From positions 62,001 to 126,000 of the forward strand of contig CBDATC010000002.1 of NCBI GenBank assembly GCA_965199765.1: a stretch of 64,000 nt of DNA, read 5' to 3'. Each line of letters starts with the position of its first letter. Position 1 is the first letter of the stretch. Source of the DNA: JAPOXR01 sp965199765 (GTDB taxonomy: Bacteria > Pseudomonadota > Alphaproteobacteria > Rhodobacterales > Rhodobacteraceae). The position numbers and the translations under genes are program-made. Of the stretch, positions 36,543-45,136 are shown piece after piece. Below the pieces are notes generated by a model that was given only the letters and a program-made list of their open reading frames with translations, was not told the origin of the DNA and did not search any database.

Positions 36543-37312
36543 TGGTTGATTGGCTGCATTCGGCGTCATCCGCACTCGGATTTACAAACATCGGCGACTT
36601 CGCTTGGATCCTGTTCGGAACTGTTCTTGCGGGGTTGGTTAAGGGATTTGCGGGATTTGGAACCGCGATGGTGTTTCTGCCATTCGCCGGTGCAGTGCTT
36701 TCACCCATTGGGGCAATAACAGTTCTGATCATTATGGAGCTTATTGCCCCGATTCCGCTGATTCCCAGAACCGCTAAGGATTGTGATGCGGCGGATCTCG
36801 CGCGGTTGGGAACAGGTGTGCTCGCTGGACTCCCGGTCGGCGTATATGTTTTGACGCATCTGCCAGCGGAAGTTTTCCGCTATGCGGTGACGCTGCTGAC
36901 ACTTTTGATGTTGGTGGTCATCGTTTTGGGAGTGCGATTCCGAGGAGAACTGACACGATCGCTGGTCTATGGTTCCGGCGGCATCGGCGGCTTTATGGCG
37001 GGGGCAGTCGGTTTGCCGGGTCCTCCGGTCATTTTGGTTTATCTTGCCAGTCCGCTGCCTGCTGTGACTATCCGAGCCAATCTCTTTCTTTATCTCTTGA
37101 TCGCGGATGTTCTATTGCTGTTAATCTTCGCAATTCAGGACATTTTGAGGCTACAGCCGGTATTGATTGGAGTCGCGGTTACCGCGGTGTATTTCGCTGG
37201 AATTGCAGCGGGTGCGAAAGCGTTTCGTCCAGAGAAAGAGAAGGAATACAGGATTGTGGCTTATCTGGTGATTGCCGGTTCTGCCATCGGCGGTTTGCCT
37301 CTGTTCGGCTAA
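36542..37312 (+). CDS. TauE/SafE family (sulfite exporter-like) permease
   Basis: Integral membrane protein of 256 residues with about eight helices, of the TauE/SafE (DUF81) family that exports small sulfur-containing or organic anions. The two repeated motifs are visible: GLVKGFAGFGTAMVFLP in the first half and GFMAGAVGLPGPPVILVYL in the second. Its ATG overlaps the secF stop by one base, so it is probably co-expressed with secDF. The substrate is unknown. Confidence 0.88.
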   Translation: MVDWLHSASSALGFTNIGDFAWILFGTVLAGLVKGFAGFGTAMVFLPFAGAVLSPIGAITVLIIMELIAPIPLIPRTAKDCDAADLARLGTGVLAGLPVGVYVLTHLPAEVFRYAVTLLTLLMLVVIVLGVRFRGELTRSLVYGSGGIGGFMAGAVGLPGPPVILVYLASPLPAVTIRANLFLYLLIADVLLLLIFAIQDILRLQPVLIGVAVTAVYFAGIAAGAKAFRPEKEKEYRIVAYLVIAGSAIGGLPLFG

Positions 37313-38021
37313 AGGCCAGCCAAGAATGTTCCAACGCTGAAGTCAGACTACCTGATTCGGGTCCAAGTCTCGCGAATTTGGCCGCGTTCCATGGGCGGGA
37401 TCGGATCAGATTCGAGCAGGTTAATGGCGACCAATTGATCGATGCTGACCTGTGCAGTTTAGAATGAATTACCGGAGAGACGCCATTTTTAAAACTTTTT
37501 CACCAACCGGTCAGCGCCCAGTATGCGACTGTCAAGAAAAATTCATAGGTCGGCTCCAAGAGCAGAGACACCTAATCTGAATTATTATGCCGGTCCTCCA
37601 GCAACTCAATCATTCTTCTGTGGAATCCCACCTTTTGAACAGAAATTCATAGTATGAAATTTATATTGAATTTTTGATAGATAGCAATGAAATCAAGTCA
37701 AAATTCAAATTATGTTCATTACAATTACAAGTATCGGAAACACCGAGATATTGGTATTGAACCGCAAAAGCCTATTGGCGTTCATTCAACACTCTCGGAT
37801 CTGTGGGGATGGGGGTCGCAAATGGATCCGTCTATTCGGCTTCTGTGCAGACACCAGGTCTTACATCGAAACAGCCCGAAGGAGTTAGGTCATCGTTGCC
37901 CTTGCGGGATGGACTGACTTGACGCTGATAGGAGCGGGCGAACAGCATTTTCCTGCTTCGCATGAGGTCAACGTGCATAAAATGGTTTAGCATTTTTTAA
38001 GAGGATTCAATCCGAATTCAA
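37313..38021. other. AT-rich intergenic region, possible gene remnant
   Basis: No convincing gene is seen in about 700 bases after the permease. The stretch 37480-37760 is clearly richer in A and T than its surroundings. On the minus strand at 37348-37458 an open frame of 36 codons reads in a protein-like way (SIDQLVAINLLESDPIPP, then GQIRETWTRIR) but has no start signal; it may be the end of a lost gene. A 76-codon plus-strand frame at 37687-37917 has no domain or binding site and is not accepted. Confidence 0.5.
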
Positions 38022-38177
38022 TTGTCTAACGAACCTTCAATATTGCAGTCGTGGAGCGGCAGTGCATTGCGGTTTTTCAGCGGTCGATATAATCAGATTT
38101 CCGAGGCTATTGGCTTGGCGATAAGATTCGCTGGAGAAAGCCCATCGGAATATGCAGATGATCAAACAGGAGTGTAA
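38022..38177 (+). CDS. Possible 51-residue protein just before sodB
   Basis: A short open frame from TTG 38022 to TAA 38177 ends two bases before the sodB ATG. The product (SNEPSILQSWSGS, then FFSGRYNQISEAIGLAIRF and a polar end) has a balanced, protein-like composition, and the sodB ribosome site GGAG lies within its last codons, which would couple the two. Against it: a TTG start, no close ribosome site of its own (AAGAGG is about 16 bases upstream) and no family I recognise. Confidence 0.3.
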   Translation: MSNEPSILQSWSGSALRFFSGRYNQISEAIGLAIRFAGESPSEYADDQTGV

Positions 38178-38179
38178 GT

Positions 38180-38785
38180 ATGCCATTCGAATTACCAGAC
38201 CTACCTTATTCTCATGACGCTCTTGCGGACTCGGGGATGTCAAAAGAAACTATGGAATTTCACCATTGTTTGCATCACAAGGCGTATGTCGACAACGGCA
38301 ATAAACTGATTTCCGGCACCGAGTGGGAAGGCAAGTCTTTAGAAGACATCGTAACCGGCACCTATGATAGCGGAGCCGTGGCGCAGAACGGGATATTCAA
38401 TAATGCATCGCAGCATTGGAATCATATGCAGTTCTGGCAAATGATGGGACCGGGATCAAACAGCATGCCGTCAGAGCTGCAATCGAGAATCACTGATTCT
38501 TTCGGCAGCATTGACGAATTTAAAGCGCAGTTTTGCGCAGCTGGTGTCGCGCAGTTCGGATCGGGCTGGTGCTGGCTTGTTGAAACCTCCGATGGCTCAG
38601 TGAAAGTCACAAAGACCGAGAATGGTGTAAACCCGCTCTGTTTCGGTCAGACGGCTCTGTTGGGCTGCGATGTCTGGGAACACTCTTATTACATCGATTT
38701 CCGCAACAAACGACCAGTCTATTTGGCAAATTTTCTGGACAAGCTTGTGAATTGGGAAAATGTAGCCTCCCGACTTTCCGGTTGA
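38180..38785 (+). CDS. sodB: Superoxide dismutase, Fe/Mn type
   Basis: Cytoplasmic enzyme that converts superoxide to hydrogen peroxide and oxygen, 201 residues. The metal ligands are seen in order: His in MEFHHCLHHKAYVDN, His in NNASQHWNHMQFW, and Asp and His in LLGCDVWEHSYYIDFRN. The segment around FNNASQHWNH and the AGVAQFGSGW block resemble iron-type enzymes, but the metal cannot be fixed by eye. AGGAG lies 8 bases before the ATG. Confidence 0.94.
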   Translation: MPFELPDLPYSHDALADSGMSKETMEFHHCLHHKAYVDNGNKLISGTEWEGKSLEDIVTGTYDSGAVAQNGIFNNASQHWNHMQFWQMMGPGSNSMPSELQSRITDSFGSIDEFKAQFCAAGVAQFGSGWCWLVETSDGSVKVTKTENGVNPLCFGQTALLGCDVWEHSYYIDFRNKRPVYLANFLDKLVNWENVASRLSG

Positions 38786-38802
38786 ATTAACCGACAGACT
38801 TC

Positions 38803-38825
38803 GGCTCCGTCATAAGTACGGAGCC
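38803..38825 (+). promoter_or_regulatory. Hairpin between sodB and rarD
   Basis: GGCTCCGT (38803-38810) pairs perfectly with ACGGAGCC (38818-38825) around a 7-base loop. No T-run follows, so it is not a standard terminator. The right arm would cover the ribosome binding region of rarD, whose ATG is at 38833, and could limit its translation. Confidence 0.4.
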
Positions 38826-38832
38826 CTTGACC

Positions 38833-39813
38833 ATGGAACTGGATGACCGCCTTAAGGGAATGGCGGCGATGGTTTTCGCTGGCCTAATCTGGGGCTTATC
38901 CCCTTTGTACTATCGAGCGGTCGATCATGTCGCAGCGATAGAGGTGGCAGCCCACAGGATTATTTGGTCATTTTTGATATTCGCTGCAATTCTTATCGTT
39001 CAAGGGCGTTTGGCAATGATGCTGAGTGCCTTCAGCGGCTCATGGAGCCAACTGCGCCAAACTGCTCTTGCCGCGGCGATGATTTCAGTCAATTGGGTCG
39101 TCTGGGTATTGGCTGTCCAGTTAGGCTTCACCACCGAAGCCAGTCTGGGGTACTTTATTTTTCCACTGTTCGCGGTGTTTTTGGGATCGGTGATTTTTCG
39201 CGAACAGCTCACTCGCCTTCAGTGGATTTCGGTTGCAATCGCTTCGGCCGGCGTCGTGATATTGTCGATTGGACTGAAGGCCGCGCCGTATATTGCGCTT
39301 GTACTTGCTGCCACCTTTGCAATGTATGGATTGATCAAGAAGAATTCTGCTTTGGAACCGGTTGCGTCGGTAGCGGCCGAAGCCTTGTTGCTTTCGCCCT
39401 TTGCATTGGTATGGCTGATTGGGGCCCACACGCTTGGTTGGTCCGAAATGAACTTGAAAGTCGCCGGCGCTTTCGGTTTGGATATTGAAACGACCCTGCT
39501 GCTGATATTCTCAGGAGCGATCACTGCCGGACCGCTCATTCTGTTATCGTTTGGTTTGAAGCGTCTGAGTTATGCGGAGGTTGGGTTGCTGCAATATGTG
39601 AACCCGTCTCTACAGTTCTGTGTTGCCGTTTTCATTTTTATGGAACCGTTCGGGTTGGTTCACCTGGTGTCGTTTTCCATGATCTGGATTGCATTGGCGC
39701 TTTATTCAATTCAGCTTGTGCGGTCTGCAAAATATGTTCGCAGCGAATCCACCGCCAATTCCGGTGACTCGACGGTTTCGAACAATTCAAGAGCGCATGG
39801 ATCCGCGAATTGA
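38833..39813 (+). CDS. rarD: EamA family transporter, RarD type
   Basis: Ten-helix drug/metabolite transporter superfamily protein of the RarD (chloramphenicol-sensitivity) group, 326 residues. It shows two EamA repeats; MVFAGLIWGLSPLYYRA, EVAAHRIIWS and NWVVWVLAVQLGFTTEASLGYF are RarD-like blocks. The substrate of RarD proteins is not established. I use ATG 38833 rather than the TTG two codons before. Its last 34 codons overlap the convergent LOG gene by 103 bases. Confidence 0.88.
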   Translation: MELDDRLKGMAAMVFAGLIWGLSPLYYRAVDHVAAIEVAAHRIIWSFLIFAAILIVQGRLAMMLSAFSGSWSQLRQTALAAAMISVNWVVWVLAVQLGFTTEASLGYFIFPLFAVFLGSVIFREQLTRLQWISVAIASAGVVILSIGLKAAPYIALVLAATFAMYGLIKKNSALEPVASVAAEALLLSPFALVWLIGAHTLGWSEMNLKVAGAFGLDIETTLLLIFSGAITAGPLILLSFGLKRLSYAEVGLLQYVNPSLQFCVAVFIFMEPFGLVHLVSFSMIWIALALYSIQLVRSAKYVRSESTANSGDSTVSNNSRAHGSAN

Positions 39814-40280
39814 AGGTCGACAATCTGTATCATTAGATCGATAAGCAGGTCCCACATGCCGTTTGAATTCACAACAATAATCGGTTTGTCATGTAATCCG
39901 AGCTGTTTCCAAGTGACACACTCGAAAAACTCGTCCAATGTCCCGAGGCCACCAGGAAGCGTAACGATCGCATCAGAATTCATAAACATGACTTTTTTGC
40001 GCTCGTGCATTGTTTCGGTGACGACCAAACTGTCAATTGCACTGCTGGCGACTTCCATGTCGATCAAGTGGCGGGGCATTGCGCCGAATACTTTGCCTCC
40101 GGCATCCAGTGCGGCCCGTGATGCGGCACGCATTAATCCCACATCGCCTGCACCATAGACCAGTCGCCAACCCTGTTCGGCAATCAAGCGTCCGAAACGC
40201 ACGGCTGCATCGGCATACGCAACATCGGCTCCGTACCTTGAACCGCAAAACAGGCAAACGGAATGAGTTTTTTGAATCAA
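39711..40280 (-). CDS. LOG family protein (TIGR00730)
   Basis: 189-residue Rossmann-fold protein of the LOG (lonely guy) family, in which members hydrolyse cytokinin riboside 5'-monophosphate or simple nucleotide monophosphates to base plus ribose phosphate. The signatures HERKKVMF and PGGLGTLDEFFE with catalytic Arg and Glu, and VCLFCGSRYG at the N-terminus, are intact. The start appears to be TTG 40280, as no ATG or GTG fits. The physiological substrate in bacteria is unsure. It overlaps the rarD 3' end on the other strand. Confidence 0.88.
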   Translation of the reverse strand: MIQKTHSVCLFCGSRYGADVAYADAAVRFGRLIAEQGWRLVYGAGDVGLMRAASRAALDAGGKVFGAMPRHLIDMEVASSAIDSLVVTETMHERKKVMFMNSDAIVTLPGGLGTLDEFFECVTWKQLGLHDKPIIVVNSNGMWDLLIDLMIQIVDLQFADPCALELFETVESPELAVDSLRTYFADRTS

Positions 40281-40388
40281 TTCAACAGCTTACTTTTTGT
40301 GAGATGTTTGACTTAGCTTTTTTGAAAATAAGTGATAGCTACCAGTGTTGCAATATAACGATGCTGAGCGCGGAACGAGGAGTCCGAA

Positions 40389-43300
40389 ATGCTGATTGAC
40401 GGCGCTTCTAAGCAGACAGCGAACATTGCACTGCTGATCGGTGCGATTCTGCTAACGGGCGTAGCTTTGTTTTTTTTTACAGCCGCTGACGACGAGTCTG
40501 AAACCACGATCGAAGGTTCCGGTGAGATCAACTTGGGACCATCCGATGCCGAAGATCCGGAACCTGTCGTTCCGGACGCCGACAGTCAGGAAGCAGGCGG
40601 GCCGAGTAGCCAGGACAAGCGCACCGAGGATACAAGTTCAGATAATCAAGAGACTGCATCCAAACCTACTCAGCTTGATGCCGACAGCGATGCGCAAACT
40701 GCTGTTGATGCAACATCGAAGGCAGGAAAGGATGAAGGCCAAGTTGACCGTGCAAAACCTGAGACTCCGCTGGGGTCGGATCAAGAATCTGATTCACCGC
40801 ACCAGACCCAGGATGAAGTCTTTGATGAATCATTAACAGACGCGTCTGCGGCTTCAACCAAGAATGGACAGGATTTGGATCAAGCAGCATTTATGGCGGA
40901 CAAGGAAGGGGGAGATGCTTCTGATCAATTACTGTCAGGCTCGATTGGGGATCTGTCTGGCTCTGAGCAAGTTTCGGATCAGGAAGGCATGTCATCGGAC
41001 GAAGCTGGGGATGGTGCCGCCCGTGAATCGTTGACGGATGTGCCTGCGGACCCGGCTGATTCCGGAGAGGTGCCGGATCAAGCAGCGGTTTCGCAGGATG
41101 GGTCCGAGGAGGATGCCTCAGGCGAATTGCAGACGGGCACGACTGGAGATCTGTCTGGCTCTGAGCAAGTTTCGGATCAGGAAGGCATGTCATCGGACGA
41201 AGCTGGGGATGGTGCCGCCCGTGAATCGTTGACGGATGTGCCTGCGGACCCGTCTGATGCCGGAGAAGTGTCGGATCAAGAAGCGGTTTCGCAGGATGAG
41301 ACCGAGGAGGACGCTTCGGGCGAATTACAGACGGGCACGACCGGAGATCTGTCTGGCTCTGAGCAAGTTTCGGATCAGGAAGGCATGTCATCGGACGAAG
41401 CTGTGGATGGTAACACCCGAGAATCATTGACGGATGTGCCTGTGGATACGTCTGATTCCCGAGAGGTGTCGGATCAAGAAGCGGTTTCGCAGGATGAGAC
41501 CGAGGAGGACGCTTCGGGCGAATTACAGACGGGCACGACCGGAGATCTGTCTGGCTCTGAGCAAGTTTCAGATCAGGAAGGCATGTCATCGGACGAAGCT
41601 GTGGATGGTGACACCCGAGAATCATTGACGGATGTGCCTGCGGATCCGTCTGATTCCCGAGAGGTGTCGGATCAAGAAGCGGTTTCGCAGGATGAGACCG
41701 AGGAGGACGCTTCGGGCGAATTACGGACAGACACGACCGGAGATCTGTCTGGTTCTGAGCAATTTTCGGATCAAGAAGGCATGTCGTCGGACAAATTTGG
41801 GGAAGATTCCACTGATGAATCATTGACCGATGCGAAAGACGATTCATCAAAGCTTTCCCAGCTAACGAAGCAATCTGAGTCGATGGACAAAGCAGCAGTA
41901 GAGGATTTGATTGTCTCCAACATGCGGTCGGAACAGCCCGAGCCCGGCCAATTCAAGAGCACCTCAGACAGCACGAGTAAGAGATCTGAGTCGAACATCT
42001 CGCTGGAAGCACAGCAATCAAATGAAGATACATCTCAGTCAGAGCTGGATGGATTGAGTGGCAGCACCGAGGACCAGAAGAATGAAAGTTCTTTGAACGA
42101 AACTCGATCTGATACCGATTCTAAGCCTCGGGTTGATTCTGATAATGAAGTCCAGACCGCTAATGCCGCCGAAATCAAAGCCAGTGCGGAACAAGATACA
42201 GTTAGCGGGCTCGGAATTCACGGCTCTGAAACCGTTCATGAAGACACAGCAGCGTTCCCTGTCGAAGGGTTGCGGACCCATGAAAGTGGCTTGTCTCAAA
42301 CTGACCGCGCACAGCTTCCCGACACGCCGAATGACCCAAGCGAAAAGTCAGAAAATGAATTGATTTCAATCACGGCTGAAATTGAACATCAGAAGGACGA
42401 AGATGATTTGGAGCGGCTTGCAATCGTCTCTCGTGAACATGACCTTACTAAGAATGCGATTCCGTCTCAGCCATCCCAATCTCCAATCCCTGTCATCACA
42501 CCTCAATTTGACCTTGTGAGAATTGACCAGAAAGGATTGGTAACCATAGCCGGAAAAGGGTCCCCTGCCGCCAACATTCAAGTTTTGGTGAACGGAGAGA
42601 TAAAGCATGAGCAGCGCACCAACCGCAAAGGTGATTTTGCGATGCTGTTCTTAATAAAACTAACGGATGAACCAATTGAAATTGCCCTGCAAATGCTACT
42701 TGGAGATGGGCAAACAATTGATTCAAAAGAAACGGCTCTTCTTCTGCCCTCGGATATCAAACCAATCGGCAGCGCTGACGTTGCTTTACCGACTCTGGCA
42801 GGGAATGTGCAGTCTCAAACCAGTCCGATGGAGCTGCCAAGTCAACCGACCATCCTGCTGTCTTCTGCTGAGGGTCTAAGGCTTATGCAACCTCCTTTAC
42901 CGATTCTTGATGAACAGCGATTGGTTGAAACCGTGACCTATAACGAACAAGGGGAAGCCGTGCTCGCCGGTCGCGCCACCGCATTGGACAAGGTTATTCG
43001 AATCTATATCAACAACGATTACGTTAAGGACGAATTGGTTCGTGAGGATCTGAACTGGTCGACAAAGCTTGAAGATGTTCAGCCGGGCCGCTACACGCTC
43101 CGCGTCGATGAGATATCGCCAGATGGCACTGTCGCGAACAGAGTTGAAATGCCATTCCAGAAGGAAGCGGAAGACTTTGTAAGGTCAGCAATGCTGGCTG
43201 CATTGGAAGCATCAACGGCTGAATTGGGTGTTGACACAACGCCCTTAACACAGTTGATCACAGTGCAGCGCGGTTATACGCTTTGGGGAATTTCGCGTAG

Positions 43301-43469
43301 CCGCTATGGTTTAGGTCGATTGTACGTCAATATATTTGATTTGAACAAGGATCTGATTAAGGATCCGAATCTGATCTATCCGGGGCAGGTTTTTAAAATT
43401 CCCGGAATCATTGACCTGTATGATCCAGAATTTGATCGCCCGTACCAACCGAATATCGCAGCCAACTAA
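40389..43469 (+). CDS. Large acidic repeat protein with LysM domain
   Basis: 1026-residue protein, probably anchored in the inner membrane and reaching the cell wall. One membrane helix (about residues 13-31, IALLIGAILLTGVALFFF) is followed by about 650 residues rich in Asp, Glu, Ser, Gln and Thr, predicted disordered. Residues 188-487 are a tandem array of a 66-residue unit. Two Ig-like modules follow (about 705-790 and 843-930), then a LysM domain (about 957-1006, VQRGYTLWGISRSRYG to YPGQVFKIPG) for peptidoglycan binding. The C-terminal half resembles LysM/Ig-like proteins common in alphaproteobacteria; the acidic repeats are unusual. GGAG lies 7 bases before the ATG. No operon partner; IS elements follow it. 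Confidence 0.85.
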   Translation: MLIDGASKQTANIALLIGAILLTGVALFFFTAADDESETTIEGSGEINLGPSDAEDPEPVVPDADSQEAGGPSSQDKRTEDTSSDNQETASKPTQLDADSDAQTAVDATSKAGKDEGQVDRAKPETPLGSDQESDSPHQTQDEVFDESLTDASAASTKNGQDLDQAAFMADKEGGDASDQLLSGSIGDLSGSEQVSDQEGMSSDEAGDGAARESLTDVPADPADSGEVPDQAAVSQDGSEEDASGELQTGTTGDLSGSEQVSDQEGMSSDEAGDGAARESLTDVPADPSDAGEVSDQEAVSQDETEEDASGELQTGTTGDLSGSEQVSDQEGMSSDEAVDGNTRESLTDVPVDTSDSREVSDQEAVSQDETEEDASGELQTGTTGDLSGSEQVSDQEGMSSDEAVDGDTRESLTDVPADPSDSREVSDQEAVSQDETEEDASGELRTDTTGDLSGSEQFSDQEGMSSDKFGEDSTDESLTDAKDDSSKLSQLTKQSESMDKAAVEDLIVSNMRSEQPEPGQFKSTSDSTSKRSESNISLEAQQSNEDTSQSELDGLSGSTEDQKNESSLNETRSDTDSKPRVDSDNEVQTANAAEIKASAEQDTVSGLGIHGSETVHEDTAAFPVEGLRTHESGLSQTDRAQLPDTPNDPSEKSENELISITAEIEHQKDEDDLERLAIVSREHDLTKNAIPSQPSQSPIPVITPQFDLVRIDQKGLVTIAGKGSPAANIQVLVNGEIKHEQRTNRKGDFAMLFLIKLTDEPIEIALQMLLGDGQTIDSKETALLLPSDIKPIGSADVALPTLAGNVQSQTSPMELPSQPTILLSSAEGLRLMQPPLPILDEQRLVETVTYNEQGEAVLAGRATALDKVIRIYINNDYVKDELVREDLNWSTKLEDVQPGRYTLRVDEISPDGTVANRVEMPFQKEAEDFVRSAMLAALEASTAELGVDTTPLTQLITVQRGYTLWGISRSRYGLGRLYVNIFDLNKDLIKDPNLIYPGQVFKIPGIIDLYDPEFDRPYQPNIAAN
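40950..41850 (+). repeat. Tandem 198-bp repeat, 4 full units plus partial
   Basis: The stretch beginning GATCTGTCTGG recurs at 40950, 41148, 41346, 41544 and 41742, an exact 198-base period (66 codons, so the frame is kept). The middle copies are almost identical at DNA level; the first and the last partial copy are more diverged. This indicates recent expansion by slippage or recombination. Each unit encodes an acidic Ser/Asp/Glu-rich segment with SEQVSDQEGMSSDEA and ESLTDVP. Confidence 0.95.
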
Positions 43470-43640
43470 ATCCTATCCCAGCAATCCATGGTAACGCTGG
43501 CACGATGTCATTTTCCGTTCAGGCTGAACGTCGGTTAGATTGGGAAAGTAGTGTCTGCTGGAAAAGTCGATTCGACCGTTCTAAGCCTTACCGTGCATAG
43601 AATTTTCTGCTGTTTGTGGTTGCGAAGATTCAGAAGATAT
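43470..43640. other. Left flank of the IS region
   Basis: No gene. It holds GAAAGTAGTGTC at 43544-43555, repeated directly at 45361-45372 beyond the first IS. The exact left end of the first IS could not be fixed and may lie anywhere from about 43556 to 43645. Confidence 0.5.
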
Positions 43641-43652
43641 GGCATAAAAGTG

Positions 43653-43692
43653 GAAGATTCGCCCAGATATTGTGTCAAATAGGCGAATCTTC
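43653..43692 (+). promoter_or_regulatory. Hairpin upstream of first transposase
   Basis: GAAGATTCGCC (43653-43663) pairs perfectly with GGCGAATCTTC (43682-43692) across an 18-base loop and ends 16 bases before the transposase ATG. Such a stem can shield a transposase start from read-through transcripts, or be part of the transposon end. Confidence 0.5.
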
Positions 43693-43708
43693 AACAAAAG
43701 GTAATGCC

Positions 43709-45136
43709 ATGAGAACCACATTTGAGAAAAATCTTCAACTGTTTCATGTTCCGATCGAGGAACTTCAGATCAACGAGCAGTCGCGGGACGACATTCCCCG
43801 TCTGCTGAGCGGCCTGAAGGCGCTTTACTGCGACGAGCAGTCCCGTCACGCGGTTTTGGCTCACATGGAGGCGAAGCATTCGGAACGGGCCAGCCTTGAG
43901 AACGGCCGTCCGGGCATGAGTTTCTGGCAGGTTCTTGTGCTTGGCATTTTGAAGCAGGGGCTCAACTGCGACTTCGACCGTCTTGAGGAGATGTGCAGGC
44001 ATGCCGAAATCCGGATCATGCTGCAGTGTCCGGATTATCATGATCAGTTCAAGTCTCCCCGGATCGCGTACAATCTGACGGAGCTTCTCGACGAGGATAC
44101 GCTTCGGTTCGTCAACAATAAAATCATGCAGCTCGGTCACAGGATCGTGAAGCACCGCGGTCCGGTCGATGTGAAGGCGGATTCGTTTGTTGTGGAGACC
44201 GACGTCGAACATCCGGTCGACCACCGTCTGCTTTCCGAAGCGGTGGGCTGCGCGGTGCGCGAGACCGGCAGGCTGTGCGCCCGCAGGAACATCAAAGGCT
44301 GGCGGCAGCACAAGCATCTGAAGGCCAAGCTCGGGAACCGCTCCAGCCGGCTGGCGCGGCGGCTCCGCCGGACAAGCGTTGACAGCTCCGCGCAGGTCCG
44401 GGACCTGCTGGAGCAGTCCGCTTCGCTGATCAAGAGGGTGAGGGAGACTCTTCTTGATCTGCCGGAACCGGTTTTGGCCGCCGAGCGGCCGGCTGTCGGG
44501 GCGATCTGGAGATACTGCGCTATGGCGGCTAAGCTTTCGGGCCATGTCCGCACCCGCCTGATCGACGGAGACATGGTTCCGCACGGGGATAAGATCTTCT
44601 CGGTGCACGAGCCGCACACGAGGTGGATATCGAAGGGCAAGGCCGGTCGGCCGGTCGAACTCGGCGTGCCGGTCTCCATCGCGGTGGACCGGCTGGGCTA
44701 CAAGCTGGACTGGGAGATCCAGTGGACCGGCGGCGACCGGGAAAGCATCATTCCTCTGGCCGAACGGATCCGCGCGCGGTTCGGGCGGATCGGCGTCTTC
44801 AGCCTGGACAAAGGGTATTGGTCGCCCGGCATCCTGGCGGCCCTTGGCGATATCGCCGAAATGCCGGTGATGAACAAAAAAGGCCGCCGCGGCAAAGCGG
44901 ACCGGGAGCGGGAAGCCGCCCCCGGCTATGCCGAAGCGCGAAGGGCCCATTCCGCGGTCGAATCCGCGATCAACGAACTGGAGCATAAAGGCCTGGACCG
45001 GATCCTGTCCTACGGCGCGGACGGCTTCGCCCGCATGACCGGCCTTGCCGTCTGCGCCGCCAACATCCAGAAAATCGGAACCACGATCAACGCCTGGCGG
45101 TGCAAAGGCCGGGGCCCGCCGCCGCTTCCGGCCTGA
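43709..45136 (+). CDS. DDE transposase, ISNCY-like
   Basis: 475-residue transposase with an RNase H-like core. Probable catalytic residues: Asp in VDVKADSFVVETDVEHP, Asp in IGVFSLDKGYWSP and Glu in AHSAVESAINELEHKG. From memory the layout (long basic middle segment, C-terminal HSAVESAINELEH) fits transposases placed in ISNCY; an IS5/IS1182-related class is the alternative. The ATG at 43709 follows AAAAGGTAATGCC. The frame is intact from start to stop, so the element could be active. Its codon use is more GC-rich than that of neighbouring genes, a sign of recent arrival. Confidence 0.8.
   Translation: MRTTFEKNLQLFHVPIEELQINEQSRDDIPRLLSGLKALYCDEQSRHAVLAHMEAKHSERASLENGRPGMSFWQVLVLGILKQGLNCDFDRLEEMCRHAEIRIMLQCPDYHDQFKSPRIAYNLTELLDEDTLRFVNNKIMQLGHRIVKHRGPVDVKADSFVVETDVEHPVDHRLLSEAVGCAVRETGRLCARRNIKGWRQHKHLKAKLGNRSSRLARRLRRTSVDSSAQVRDLLEQSASLIKRVRETLLDLPEPVLAAERPAVGAIWRYCAMAAKLSGHVRTRLIDGDMVPHGDKIFSVHEPHTRWISKGKAGRPVELGVPVSIAVDRLGYKLDWEIQWTGGDRESIIPLAERIRARFGRIGVFSLDKGYWSPGILAALGDIAEMPVMNKKGRRGKADREREAAPGYAEARRAHSAVESAINELEHKGLDRILSYGADGFARMTGLAVCAANIQKIGTTINAWRCKGRGPPPLPA

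Noticed and set aside
37687..37917. 76-codon plus-strand frame in the AT-rich gap
   Set aside because: No ribosome binding site, no recognisable domain and unusual composition (His, Tyr, Cys rich).
41148..41742. Regular repeats considered as a CRISPR array
   Set aside because: The 198-base period is contiguous, without short repeats separated by unique spacers, and lies inside a coding frame; no cas genes are present.
40891..41850. Long open frame of 319 codons on the minus strand opposite the repeat array
   Set aside because: It exists only because the repeated unit lacks stops in that frame; its product is a repetitive Pro/Arg/Leu sequence with no ribosome site and the plus frame has clear domains.
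43691..44986. 431-codon minus-strand frame opposite the first transposase
   Set aside because: A shadow of a GC-rich gene; the plus strand encodes a recognisable DDE transposase.
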